DNA of 64,000 nucleotides from Nematostella vectensis (Eukaryota > Cnidaria > Anthozoa > Actiniaria > Edwardsiidae). Position 1 is the stretch's first letter, and each line of letters starts with the position of its first letter. A program made the position numbers and the translations under genes. Location of the stretch: NCBI RefSeq assembly GCF_932526225.1, contig NC_064043.1, positions 11,203,821 to 11,267,820 of the forward strand. The letters run 5' to 3'. Below, one piece after another: positions 13,580 to 23,842 of this stretch. Below the pieces are notes generated by a model that had not been told where the DNA came from, did no database searches, and worked only from the letters and a program-made list of their open reading frames with translations.

Positions 13580-16500
13580 TTGGGGGGGGGGGGGGGGGGT
13601 GGACATGCCCCACTCCAGCCACAGCCCTGCTAGTGGGTGGTTGCCTAATGACTAGATAACATTGTATTCTCTCTTATTTTAAATGCAGGTAGAACAGGGA
13701 CAGCTATTTGTGCCTGGTTGATTGCCAGTGGCCAGTTTGAACAGGCACAGGTTGGTAGAGAATTATTGAACTATTGTTTGTTTATGTACCATAATAATGA
13801 TTATATAATATAACAAATTTCTTCTCTAAACAGTAGTTTTCACAAAGCTTTTGACACAAATGTTGCAAACTAGGTTTTTCATACAGTGCTTACCTGTCAT
13901 GTGAAGTGCCCAGAGCCTGAGAATTTCAAAGCCAAACCTTTTATCCATTGCTCCTACTGAGCTTGCAATTGATGTGTCCCAATTCTTTGTAAAATCAATT
14001 GTAGGAAGCTACACAAGTTCAAATTTCTGCCCATCTTAACATTGAAAACAGGACTGTTTTGATGTCAGATGCTAAGCACAATCTTGCATGTTCTTTATTG
14101 TATTAGATACTTATTAAATGATGTATAATTTTAGCACAGCCTGGAGTACTTTGGAGTGCGACGTACAGATTACAGTGTTGGTAAAACTTACCAAGGTGTT
14201 CAGACTCCTAGCCAGGTATATTAGCCGGCTCTATTCTAATCATATGCTCACACTAAGTTTGAAGGCTGCTATGTGTCAGTATTTTTTTTTATAATATCAT
14301 AGAAAGTAAAAGCACGGGCAAACCAGGATAAGAATCATTCTTTAGTGATCCTTCGGAAAAATAAAACTTAATTTGAAGTTGTGTCTTGACTGTTTTTTCA
14401 ATAAAGCCAGTTACATTACTATATTAGCCTCATATGTTGTTTTTGAGAGGAATTGTGGCACAGGGACTAAACCCCACAACTTATAATTATACTTCATCTC
14501 CCCAATGGATTACGAGGGACTGATTCTAATCCCGGTTCGCCTGTGGTAAGAGATGATAATTTGGCTTATTTACCTAGCTTTTTGAAAGTTTATTATTGTT
14601 TAATTTCCTCAGGGGCGTTATGTAGGGTACCTTGAGCAAATCTTTACAAAGCTGAACAGAAGAATGCCACCCGCTGTCACACTCAAATTGAAGACAATCA
14701 AAATTGATGGCATTGGAGGTAATATTATTTTCATATCTTTGATGCCAAATATAATAAAAAATATTCCTAGGTATGCCTTCTGTAGTTCCAGTCACAAAGA
14801 GAGAGGTGCATTTTTAATGTGACCCAAAACTCTTTTGGCATAAAAGAATTATTAAGACCAAGTGTGAGCTTTTTGTCATCTGATAGGGTGTATCTGTTCC
14901 TTTTAATTTACCCTACTGCATCCATCAATGCATGTTATTGGCTAGAGTGCGACTGATAGTTTGTTATTAGGTGTTGGTAATGGTGACGGTAAAGATTTGA
15001 GGCTAGAGGTTATAATCAACAGCAGTGTGGTGTGCCACATGTCATGCAGTGAGGGCCAGCCTGGACAGGTAATGTATGCAGTAAACAGGGGCTGGACAGA
15101 GGGGGTGGGGGTGGGGGGGTGCGCAGCCTGGACAGGTAATGTATGCAGTAAACAGGGGCTGGACAGAGGGGGTGGGGGTGGGGGGGGGGGTGCGCAGCCT
15201 GGATAGGTTATGTATGCAGTAAACGGGCTGGACAGAGAGGGTAGGGGTGGGGGGTGCGCAGCCTGGACAGGTAATGTATGCAGTAAACAGGGGCTGGACA
15301 GAGGGGGTGGGGGTGGGGGGTGCGCAGCCTGGATAGGTTATGTATGCAGTAAACGGGCTGGACAGAGAGGGTAGGGGTGGGGGGTGCGCAGCCTGGACAG
15401 GTAATGTATGCAGTAAACAGGGGCTGGACAGAGAGGGTGGGGGTGGGGGGTGCGCAGCCTGGATAGGTTATGTATGCAGTAAACAGGGGCTGGACAGAGG
15501 GGGTGGGGGTGGGGGGGTGCGCAGCCTGGACAGGTAATGTATGCAGTAAACAGGGGCTGGACAGAGAGGGTGGGGGTGGGGGGTGCGCAGCCTGGACAGG
15601 TAATGTATGCAGTAAACAGGGGCTGGACAGAGGGGGTGGGGGTGGGGGGGTGCGCAGCCTGGACAGGTAATGTATGCAGTAAACGGGGGCTGGACAGAGG
15701 GGGTGGGAGTGGGGGGGTGCGCAGCCTGGACAGGTAATGTATGCAGTAAACAGGGGCTGGACAGAGAGGGTGGGGGTGGGGGGTGCGCAGCCTGGATAGG
15801 TTATGTATGCAGTAAACAGGGGCTGGACAGAGGGGGTGGGGGTGGGGGGGTGCGCAGCCTGGACAGGTAATGTATGCAGTAAACAGGGGCTGGACAGAGA
15901 GGGTGGGGGTGGGGGGTGCGCAGCCTGGACAGGTAATGTATGCAGTAAACAGGGGCTGGACAGAGGGGGTGGGGGTGGGGGGTGCGCAGCCTGGACAGGT
16001 AATGTGTGCAGTAAACAGGGGCTGGACAGAGAGGGTGGGGGTGGGGGGTGCGCAGCCTGGACAGGTAATGTATGCAGTAAACAGGGGCTGGACAGAGGGG
16101 GTGGGGGTGGGGGGGTGCGCAGCCTGGACAGGTAATGTGTGCAGTAAACGGGGGCTGGACAGAGGGGGTGGGGGTGGGGGGGTGCGCAGCCTGGACAGGT
16201 AATGTATGCAGTCAACAGGGGCTGGCAGAGGGGGTGGGGGTGGGGGGTGCGCAGCCTGGACAGGTAATGTATGCAGTAAACAGGGGCTGGACAGAGGGGG
16301 TGGGGGTTGGGGGTGCGCAGCCTGGACAGGTAATGTATGCAGTAAACAGGGGCTGGACAGAGGGGGTGGGGGTGGGGGGGTGCGCAGCCTGGACAGGTAA
16401 TGTATGCAGTCAACAGGGGCTGGTAAGAGGGGGTGGGGGTGGGGGGTGCGCAGCCTGGACAGGTAATGTATGCAGTAAACGGGCTGGACTGAGGGGGTGG

Positions 16501-19500
16501 GGGTGGGGGGTGCGTAGCCTGGACAGGTAATGTATGCAGTAAACGGGCTGGACAGAGGGGGGTGGGGGTGGGGGGTGCGCAGCCTGGACAGGTAATGTAT
16601 GCAGTAAACAGGGGCTGGACAGAGGGGGTGGGGGTGGGGGGTGCGCAGCCTGGACAGGTAATGTATGCAGTAAACGGGCTAGACAGAGAGGGTTGGGGTG
16701 GGGGGTGCGCAGCCTGGACAGGTAATGTATGAAGTAAACAGGGGCTGGACAGAGGGGGTGGGGGGGTGCGCAGCCTGGACAGGTAATGTATGCAGTAAAC
16801 GGGCTGGACAGAGGGGGTGGGGGTGGGGGGGTGCGCAGCCTGGACAGGTAATGTATGCAGTAAACGGGCTGGACAGAGGGGGTGGGGGTGGAGGGTGCGC
16901 AGCCTGGACAGGTAATGTATGCAGTAAACAGGGGCTGGACAGAGGGGGTGGGGGTGGGGGGGGTGCGCAGCCTGGATAGGTTATGTATGCAGTAAACAGG
17001 GGCTGGACAGAGAGGGTGGGGGTGGGGGGGGGGGTGCGCAGCCTGGACAGGTAATGTATGCAGTCAACAGGGGCTGGACAGAGGGGGTGGGGGGGGGTGC
17101 GCAGCCTGGACAGGTAATGTATGCAGTAAACAGGGGCTGGACAGAGGGGGTGGGGGTGGGGGAGTGCGCAGCCTGGACAGGTAATGTATGCAGTAAACAG
17201 GGGCTGGACAGAGGGGGTGGGGGTGGGGGGGGGTGCGCAGCCTGGATAGGTTATGTATGCAGTAAACAGGGGCTGAACAGAGGGGGTGGGGGGTGGGGGG
17301 GTGCGCAGCCTGGATAGGTAATGTATGCAGTAAACGGGCTGGACAGTGGGGGTGGGGGGTGCGCAGCCTGGACAGGTAATGTATGCAGTAAACGGGCTGG
17401 ACAGAGAGGGTGGGGATGGGGGTGGGGGGGTGCGCAGCCTGGACAGTTAATGTATGCAGTAAACGGGCTGGACAGTGGGGGTGGGGGGGTGCGCAGCCTG
17501 GACAGGTAATGTATGCAGTAAACGGGCTGGACAGAGAGGGTGGGGGTGGGGGTGGGGGGGTGCGCAGCCTGGACAGTTAATGTATGCAGTAAACGGGCTG
17601 GACAGAGGGGGTGGGGGTGGGGGGTGCGCAGCCTGGATAGGTTATGTATGCAGTAAACAGGGGCTGGACAGAGGGGGTGGGGGTGGGGGGGTGCGCAGCC
17701 TGGACAGGTAATGTATGCAGTAAACAGGGGCTGGACAGAGGGGGTGGGGGTGGGGGGGTGCACAGCCTGGACAGGTAATGTATGCAGTAAACAGGGGCTG
17801 GACAGAGGGGGTGGGGGTGGGGGGGTGCGCAGCCTGGACAGGTAATGTATGCAGTAAACAGGGGCTGGACAGAGGGGGTGGGGGTGGGGGTGGGGGTGCG
17901 CAGCCTGGACAGGTAATGTATGCAGTAAACAGGGGCTGGACAGAGGGGGTGGGGGTGGGGGGGGGTGCGCAGCCTGGATAGGTTATGTATGCAGTAAACA
18001 GGGGCTGGACAGAGGGGGTGGGGGTGGGGGGGGGGTGCGCAGCCTGGATAGGTTATGTATGCAGTAAACAGGCTGGACAGAGAGGGTGGGGGTGGGGGGT
18101 GCGCAGCCTGGACAGGTAATGTATGCAGTAAACGGGCTGGACAGAGGGGGTGGGGGTTGGGGGTGCGCAGCCTGGACAGGTAATGTATGCAGTAAACAGG
18201 GGCTGGACAGAGGGGGTGGGGGTGGGGGGGTGCGCAGCCTGGACAGGTAATGTATGCAGTCAACAGGGGCTGGTAAGAGGGGGTGGGGGTGGGGGGTGCG
18301 CAGCCTGGACAGGTAATGTATGCAGTAAACGGGCTGGACTGAGGGGGTGGGGGTGGGGGGTGCGTAGCCTGGACAGGTAATGTATGCAGTAAACGGGCTG
18401 GACAGAGGGGGGTGGGGGTGGGGGGTGCGCAGCCTGGACAGGTAATGTATGCAGTAAACAGGGGCTGGACAGAGGGGGTGGGGGTGGGGGGTGCGCAGCC
18501 TGGACAGGTAATGTATGCAGTAAACGGGCTAGACAGAGAGGGTTGGGGTGGGGGGTGCGCAGCCTGGACAGGTAATGTATGAAGTAAACAGGGGCTGGAC
18601 AGAGGGGGTGGGGGGTGCGCAGCCTGGACAGGTAATGTATGCAGTAAACGGGCTGGACAGAGGGGGTGGGGGTGGGGGGGTGCGCAGCCTGGACAGGTAA
18701 TGTATGCAGTAAACGGGCTGGACAGAGGGGGTGGGGGTGGAGGGTGCGCAGCCTGGACAGGTAATGTATGCAGTAAACAGGGGCTGGACAGAGGGGGTGG
18801 GGGTGGGGGGGGTGCGCAGCCTGGATAGGTTATGTATGCAGTAAACAGGGGCTGGACAGAGAGGGTGGGGGTGGGGGGGGGGGGGGTGCGCAGCCTGGAC
18901 AGGTAATGTATGCAGTCAACAGGGGCTGGACAGAGGGGGTGGGGGGGGGGTGCGCAGCCTGGACAGGTAATGTATGCAGTAAACAGGGGCTGGACAGAGG
19001 GGGTGGGGGTGGGGGGGGTGCGCAGCCTGGATAGGTTATGTATGCAGTAAACAGGGGCTGAACAGAGGGGGTGGGGGGTGGGGGGGTGCGCAGCCTGGAT
19101 AGGTAATGTATGCAGTAAACGGGCTGGACAGTGGGGGTGGGGGGGTGCGCAGCCTGGACAGGTAATGTATGCAGTAAACGGGCTGGACAGAGAGGGTGGG
19201 GATGGGGGTGGGGGGGTGCGCAGCCTGGACAGTTAATGTATGCAGTAAACGGGCTGGACAGTGGGGGTGGGGGGGTGCGCAGCCTGGACAGGTAATGTAT
19301 GCAGTAAACGGGCTGGACAGAGAGGGTGGGGGTGGGGGTGGGGGGGTGCGCAGCCTGGACAGTTAATGTATGCAGTAAACGGGCTGGACAGAGGGGGTGG
19401 GGGTGGGGGGTGCGCAGCCTGGATAGGTTATGTATGCAGTAAACAGGGGCTGGACAGAGGGGGTGGGGGTGGGGGGGTGCGCAGCCTGGACAGGTAATGT

Positions 19501-20591
19501 ATGCAGTAAACAGGGGCTGGACAGAGGGGGTGGGGGTGGGGGGGTGCACAGCCTGGACAGGTAATGTATGCAGTAAACAGGGGCTGGACAGAGGGGGTGG
19601 GGGTGGGGGGGTGCGCAGCCTGGACAGGTAATGTATGCAGTAAACAGGGGCTGGACAGAGGGGGTGGGGGTGGGGGTGGGGGTGCGCAGCCTGGACAGGT
19701 AATGTATGCAGTAAACAGGGGCTGGACAGAGGGGGTGGGGGTGGGGGGGGGTGCGCAGCCTGGATAGGTTATGTATGCAGTAAACAGGGGCTGGACAGAG
19801 GGGGTGGGGGTGGGGGGGGTGCGCAGCCTGGATAGGTTATGTATGCAGTAAACAGGCTGGACAGAGAGGGTGGGGGTGGGGGGTGCGCAGCCTGGATAGG
19901 TAATGTATGCAGTAAACAGGGGCTGGACAGAGGGGGTGGGGGTGGGGGGGTGCAGCCTGGATAGGTTATGTTATGCAGTCAACAGGGGCTGGACAGAGGG
20001 GGTGGGGGTGGTGGTGCGCAGCCTGGATAGCTTATGTATGCAGTCAACAGGGGTGGGACAGAGGGGGTGGGAACGTAGGAAAATTCCTACAAAACAGAGG
20101 TGTGGCTGTGGTGTGAACTTTGGTTCACTGTCTGTTTTATGAACTATGTTTTGTAGATAAAGTATTTTGAAGATCTGGACAAGCTTGTGATCGCAGTTGG
20201 TGAAACGGATTGCCCTTCTCTCACTGGGGACATCAAAATCAAGTTCTACTCTAACAACCCTGTAAGTCAAATCATATTTGGGACTCATTATTGAACATCA
20301 CTTTCTTAATATTTTTTTTAATTCCTAGAATGTACCAGTTGGCTATGATCATTGTGCATTCTATTTCTGGTTCCATACAAGTTTCATAGAAAATTACAGG
20401 TATTGTTATTTTTTCTCTGGCATTATATCTTTGTATGAACTCAATTTGTGGTAAGCAGAAGTAAACCCAGTTCTTTCTCCTTTGCCAGATTGTTTCTGCG
20501 AAGAGAGGAATTGGATAATCCGCATAAACCAAAAGTATGGAAAGTCTACAAGGAAACATTTGCTGTTGACATTACGTTCCACCAGCAATAG
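5820..20591 (+). CDS. VSP: Voltage-sensing phosphatase (VSP/TPTE family), complete, 18 exons, 554 aa
   Basis: This is a membrane protein in which a voltage-sensor domain drives a cytosolic PTEN-like phosphoinositide phosphatase. Exons: 5820-6079, 7304-7351, 7614-7698, 8112-8194, 8299-8409, 8854-8944, 9183-9246, 9897-9961, 11705-11765, 12102-12183, 12546-12634, 13689-13750, 14135-14215, 14613-14718, 14971-15068, 20157-20261, 20329-20399, 20489-20591. Phases agree throughout and total 1,665 nt. Residues 1-86 are acidic ([19 protein letters not shown]). S1 is about 104-122, S2 138-158, S3 163-185 and S4 197-214 ([14 protein letters not shown]). The linker carries [21 protein letters not shown], the lipid-binding link to the enzyme. 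The catalytic loop is HCKGGKGRTG with Cys342 and Arg348, identical to the ascidian enzyme's loop as I recall it, so PIP2/PIP3 5-/3-phosphatase activity is expected. A PTEN-type C2 domain fills about 395-554 and ends TFHQQ-stop. Introns 5 and 15 carry tandem arrays copied from the preceding exon ends. Confidence 0.96.
8327..8698 (+). repeat. 93-bp tandem repeat copying the 3' end and donor of VSP exon 5
   Basis: There are four head-to-tail copies, starting at 8327, 8421, 8514 and 8607. Copy 1 is the real exon end (the S3 coding sequence GTCCTTGACCTAGTAG to GTCAA) plus its GTAAGTAA donor. Copies 2-4 lie in the intron and keep the donor. All three lack one T that copy 1 has (TCTTTCAT against TCTTCAT), so their S3 frame is broken. 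The shared deletion indicates that copies 2-4 multiplied from one already mutated copy. Confidence 0.95.
10122..11110. mobile_element. Inverted-repeat element in VSP intron 8
   Basis: The left end GAATCCTATAGTCAAATTCT matches the inverse of the right end AAGAATTTGACCATAGGATTC. Similarity continues less well inward (CTCATTGGTCAAAATAG against the inverse of CTCATTGGCTGGTAAAATAA). The interior has no open frame, so this is a non-autonomous element of about 1 kb. Confidence 0.6.
12666..13263. mobile_element. Non-autonomous TIR transposon with 6-bp target duplication, VSP intron 11
   Basis: The terminal inverted repeats are CAGGGCTTCTGGAATTACGTG and its exact complement at the right end (CACGTAATTCCAGAAGCCCTG). 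CTAAGA flanks both sides (12660-12665 and 13264-13269), consistent with a target-site duplication. Subterminal motifs of the type AATTACGCGG repeat many times at both ends. The CAGGG start resembles hAT elements, but those normally make 8-bp duplications, so the superfamily is uncertain. Confidence 0.8.
15069..20073 (+). repeat. ~67-bp G-rich minisatellite (~75 copies) carrying a VSP splice donor
   Basis: The array begins exactly at the 3' border of VSP exon 15 and fills almost all of intron 15. Each unit holds GCAGCCTGGACAG followed by GTAATGTATG, copying the real exon end (CAGCCTGGACAG) and its donor. A G-rich core of the form GGGGGTGGGGGTGGGGGG follows. Many units have GGATAGGTTATG instead, a variant that breaks the donor. 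The stretch at about 16.38-17.7 kb recurs at about 18.24-19.5 kb, offset about 1.8 kb, so a block of units was duplicated later. Long open frames across it on both strands are low-complexity artefacts. Confidence 0.97.
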
Positions 20592-22224
20592 CATGTTTTG
20601 TGGAAAATTGTTTTGTAGAAGATATAAAGTGTAGCACACACACTAGCCCAATGGTTGGTTTCAGTTTATTGCTGCCAGTGCACTGAAGCAGAAAATTAAG
20701 GCAAATTCTCTGTGTTGGGTGAATTATCATCTTTTTAAAAGAAAATTGACCTATTGTAGCTTCAGTCACTGGTCTCACATTTTGGGTGAAACCGTGCTAG
20801 ATGATATCAACCCTTTTTGTACAAAAAAACATATGACCAGACAACAAAATTTTACAAAAACATATACTGTCTCAAACTAGGTACGGAATTTTTATTGAAG
20901 TTTGACAACAACTGTGCAGATACCGTACATCTGGGTGGGAAAACAGTTTAACCTTGATATACCAATATTTGATGTATAACAACTGACTTTTTGGGTATTA
21001 TATAATATTTGTAATAATAATTGATGATGCAATATTTGTCCCTTGTCATTATCAATGTTCTATTGAGAATTACAAACACAGTAGAAGATTGTTGTAACTT
21101 CTTAGGCCACAGATGTAGATGTAAAGCCACATTGTCACCAGTTTACTTCCAGAGGGCTGTGAGAAACCTCATCTGACAAAATAATCTATTAGAATCCACG
21201 CTATTTAACAGACCATCCTCTCTAAATAGACAATAGACTGCTGCTTTTACAATTTTGAAATGTTTTCTGTGTTTCCCATTAAAAGTCATTGAAGATTGTT
21301 ACAAAATCAACCAAAAGTAAACTGGTGACAATGCTGCTTTAACTTTCACAGTAATGAAATTGAAATTAATGGAAATCTAGCTACTTCCTATTCCATTGGA
21401 GTTCAACAAGCTTGTAAAAAGTATGCCATAGACCTTTTTTTAGGGTGACATGAAATGAAATGTACAGCAATAAGAATTGAGTGCATAATATTTTTAATGA
21501 AATAAAATTTTGATATGCCAAAAGGAAAGGAATTTTGAAAAGATCTGCCTACAATGAAAAGAAATAATGGATTTTTGATTTTATATAATTGTATCACTTA
21601 ATTGAAATACAATAAAGAATACTTTTTGGAGTGGAGCCACTTTTTATTTGTCTATATCTACAAAATTGAGCAAGTTTAGGTTAGAAGAAGAGGAATATAA
21701 AATAGTATTTAAGCTGTTTATATACATGTTCTTACACTTGAGAATTGGTTATTTTAACATAAATTCAAGTATTTGTTGTTCTGACATGGATTTTTAATGG
21801 CCTGAACTATTTCAGCACCAAACTTCTCACTGATTAGTTGGGAAAAAAATAAACATTCTCTAAACACATATATGGCTGTTTACATATGTTTGGTTATATA
21901 TAGAGTGGTTTTCATTAACCCATGAAATAAAGTGGGATAGTCAAAGTGTAATAGTCAAGAAAACACAAAAGAGAACAATGGAATTGGATCACAAAGTGTA
22001 ATACGCTAAAGTGTAGTTCACGTGTTAATGAAAATCACTCTAAATGTCCAAAATTCTTGTGGAATAATTTATTTACAAATGCTTTATGTACATGTCAAGT
22101 CTAGTTCTCAGCTATGTTATAACTGCTGGTAATTTTTAAATCCTTAAAACCTGAGTGGATACCACATGGTGTAGAAATATAAAAAAATCACATTTTTCAG
22201 CTTCAATTATGTAAGCTATTGAAA
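20592..22224 (+). other. VSP 3' UTR and intergenic spacer, with poly(A) signal
   Basis: This AT-rich stretch lies between the VSP stop and the convergent zinc-protein gene. An AATAAA at 21611-21616 is a candidate VSP poly(A) signal. On the other strand TTTATT at 22068-22073 is AATAAA for the zinc-protein gene, about 155 bp after its stop. No further exon was recognised. Confidence 0.5.
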
Positions 22225-23842
22225 TCATGAATACTTTGCTTTGTATTCAGCCAAATTCTTCTTTGTAAAACACTCCTCATGATAGAGCTTGTTGTTGTCT
22301 TCCTGGCATCTACCACTGTACCCTTCGTCTGGGTTTGGGGCAATGACATCACAGCAACTGCTGCATCTTGGTCCAGCGTAAAGGGTGTAACATTCTTCGT
22401 GGTACTTCTTGCCAGAGTATATTCCCCATCTGCCAGACAGGCCTTTGCTGGGAAAGGCAATTAAGGCAAAGCAGCAATGCTCACATCGGGGCCCTTTGTT
22501 TTTAAGATAGCACTCTGTGTGATAGGCCTATAAAGAAAAGAAATAACAGTTAAGTAAAGATGTTATTGACTATGGTACTCTTACAATAAATTCAGAGCTG
22601 TTAGTATGTGAGCACCTCAGGAATTTTTAAAAATTACTGCTGTTTTTGACAGAAGCTAGCAGCCTGCTTTGAACCCAGAGAAATGCTTGCTACAAATATT
22701 TCAAAATAGTACTTTTTCAACCTTCATTCAATGAATTTTGATGACAGGTCTTGGTTGTTTGACACATCAGATTTTGAAAATCCATTTATATGCACTATGC
22801 CGATTTGAAGTTCAATGGACTTTGGGTTATCTGAATGCCCAGTTATTTTTAGGAGTTGCGCAGGTTTCAGATAGCGCGTAGAGGACAGTTACAATACAAT
22901 ACAATAAACTTTATTTAACGAGGGTTTCATATTAACCTTTTGCAGTTTTTATAATATATGGCCTTCCCTATATCTACGTACCTATGATAATAATAAAAAA
23001 CTATGTTAGACATTTACGGAAATACTAGGGGAAACTTGGAAATTAAACTATACAAGACACTAATACTACATGTTGATAAAGCAACTAACTACAAAACAGG
23101 CAGACGTCAACATAGAAACAAGTGTTCGCTTATCATTAAGTAGTGTAGCTCGGTTTTTTTTTTCGTTTCAAATCTAGAGGATACATTTGCATGACGATGA
23201 TTTTGGCGTTTGGACCATAATCGGCTTGGTAATAAGCGAGTAATTCTAATATTGGTGGTATCAACACTAATATCTATGCACTGTACACTGGTCAAATTAT
23301 AACAAACAGTAACCAGTTACTTATAGTACTTAACTTATATGTAGCTATGTAGTGTGAAAGTTTGACAAATCGGCTTGTGTGTGTTGTCAATTTTTATTGC
23401 TTTAAATATCACACACCTTCTGTCCTTGCCAAACGCTTTCTCCTGTGAAACCTTCATCAGGATCTGGGCATATTATGTCAAAACACGAGCAACACCTTTC
23501 TTCCTGTTGTGGAAACGACGTCTGGAGATCCTTTAGTAGATCTGTTTTTTCTTGTTTTACGTAAAGCAGGACGTTAGATGAGGCCACAGGCTCTGTTGCC
23601 TTCTCGCTGTATGGCGGTGGTGGTTCGTTGCTGTAAGCAGGGGGCATGGATGACGAACTATTTCCGTACTTTTCAACTAGTCGTTTCTTCGCTAGAGACA
23701 GGTCGTTGTTGCATTTTTTCAACTCACTCTCGGCCACATCCTTCGGGTACCCCATTTGGTTAACGAGCTCATACAGAGAAGATTCTGTTTCCTTGCTATT
23801 TCCTGACTTCGACATTTTCAATTTGCTAAAGAAACTCATCAT
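22225..23842 (-). CDS. UBA-like / PPxY / LIM-like zinc-binding protein (242 aa, 2 exons)
   Basis: Exon 1 is 23842-23417 (142 codons, phase 0). Exon 2 is 22527-22225 and ends in TGA. The start is MMSFFSKLKM. Residues about 19-60 (SSLYELVNQMGYPKDVAESE and the following LKKC-NNDLSLAKKRL) look like a ubiquitin-associated (UBA) three-helix domain. A Pro/Ser linker follows with PPAY and PPPPYS, the PPxY type of WW-domain ligand used by Nedd4-family ubiquitin ligases. The C-terminal half has three similar units of about 40 residues, each CxxC then HxxC: CCSC/HTEC, CEHC/HEEC and CSSC/HEEC, with PDPDEGFTG and PNPDEGYSG as matching loops. That spacing resembles LIM-type zinc sites. An adaptor role in ubiquitin signalling is inference. 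I do not recognise the full architecture as a named family. Confidence 0.85.
22895..23000. repeat. Possible retroelement tail in the zinc-protein intron
   Basis: ACAATACAATACAATAAACTTTATTTAACGAGGG has the look of a dispersed short-retroelement end. A similar AATAA-AGTTTATTATACCAGGAG string occurs at about 2800. Family not identified. Confidence 0.3.

Noticed and set aside
15208..16413. 401-codon antisense open frame rich in Pro/Cys/His, with similar frames to 19.5 kb
   Set aside because: It is a reading of the 67-bp minisatellite, which cycles through frames. No start context, splice or family similarity beyond the repeat.
20599..20778. Antisense open frames over the VSP 3' end
   Set aside because: Shadows of the VSP terminal exon and AT-rich 3' UTR.
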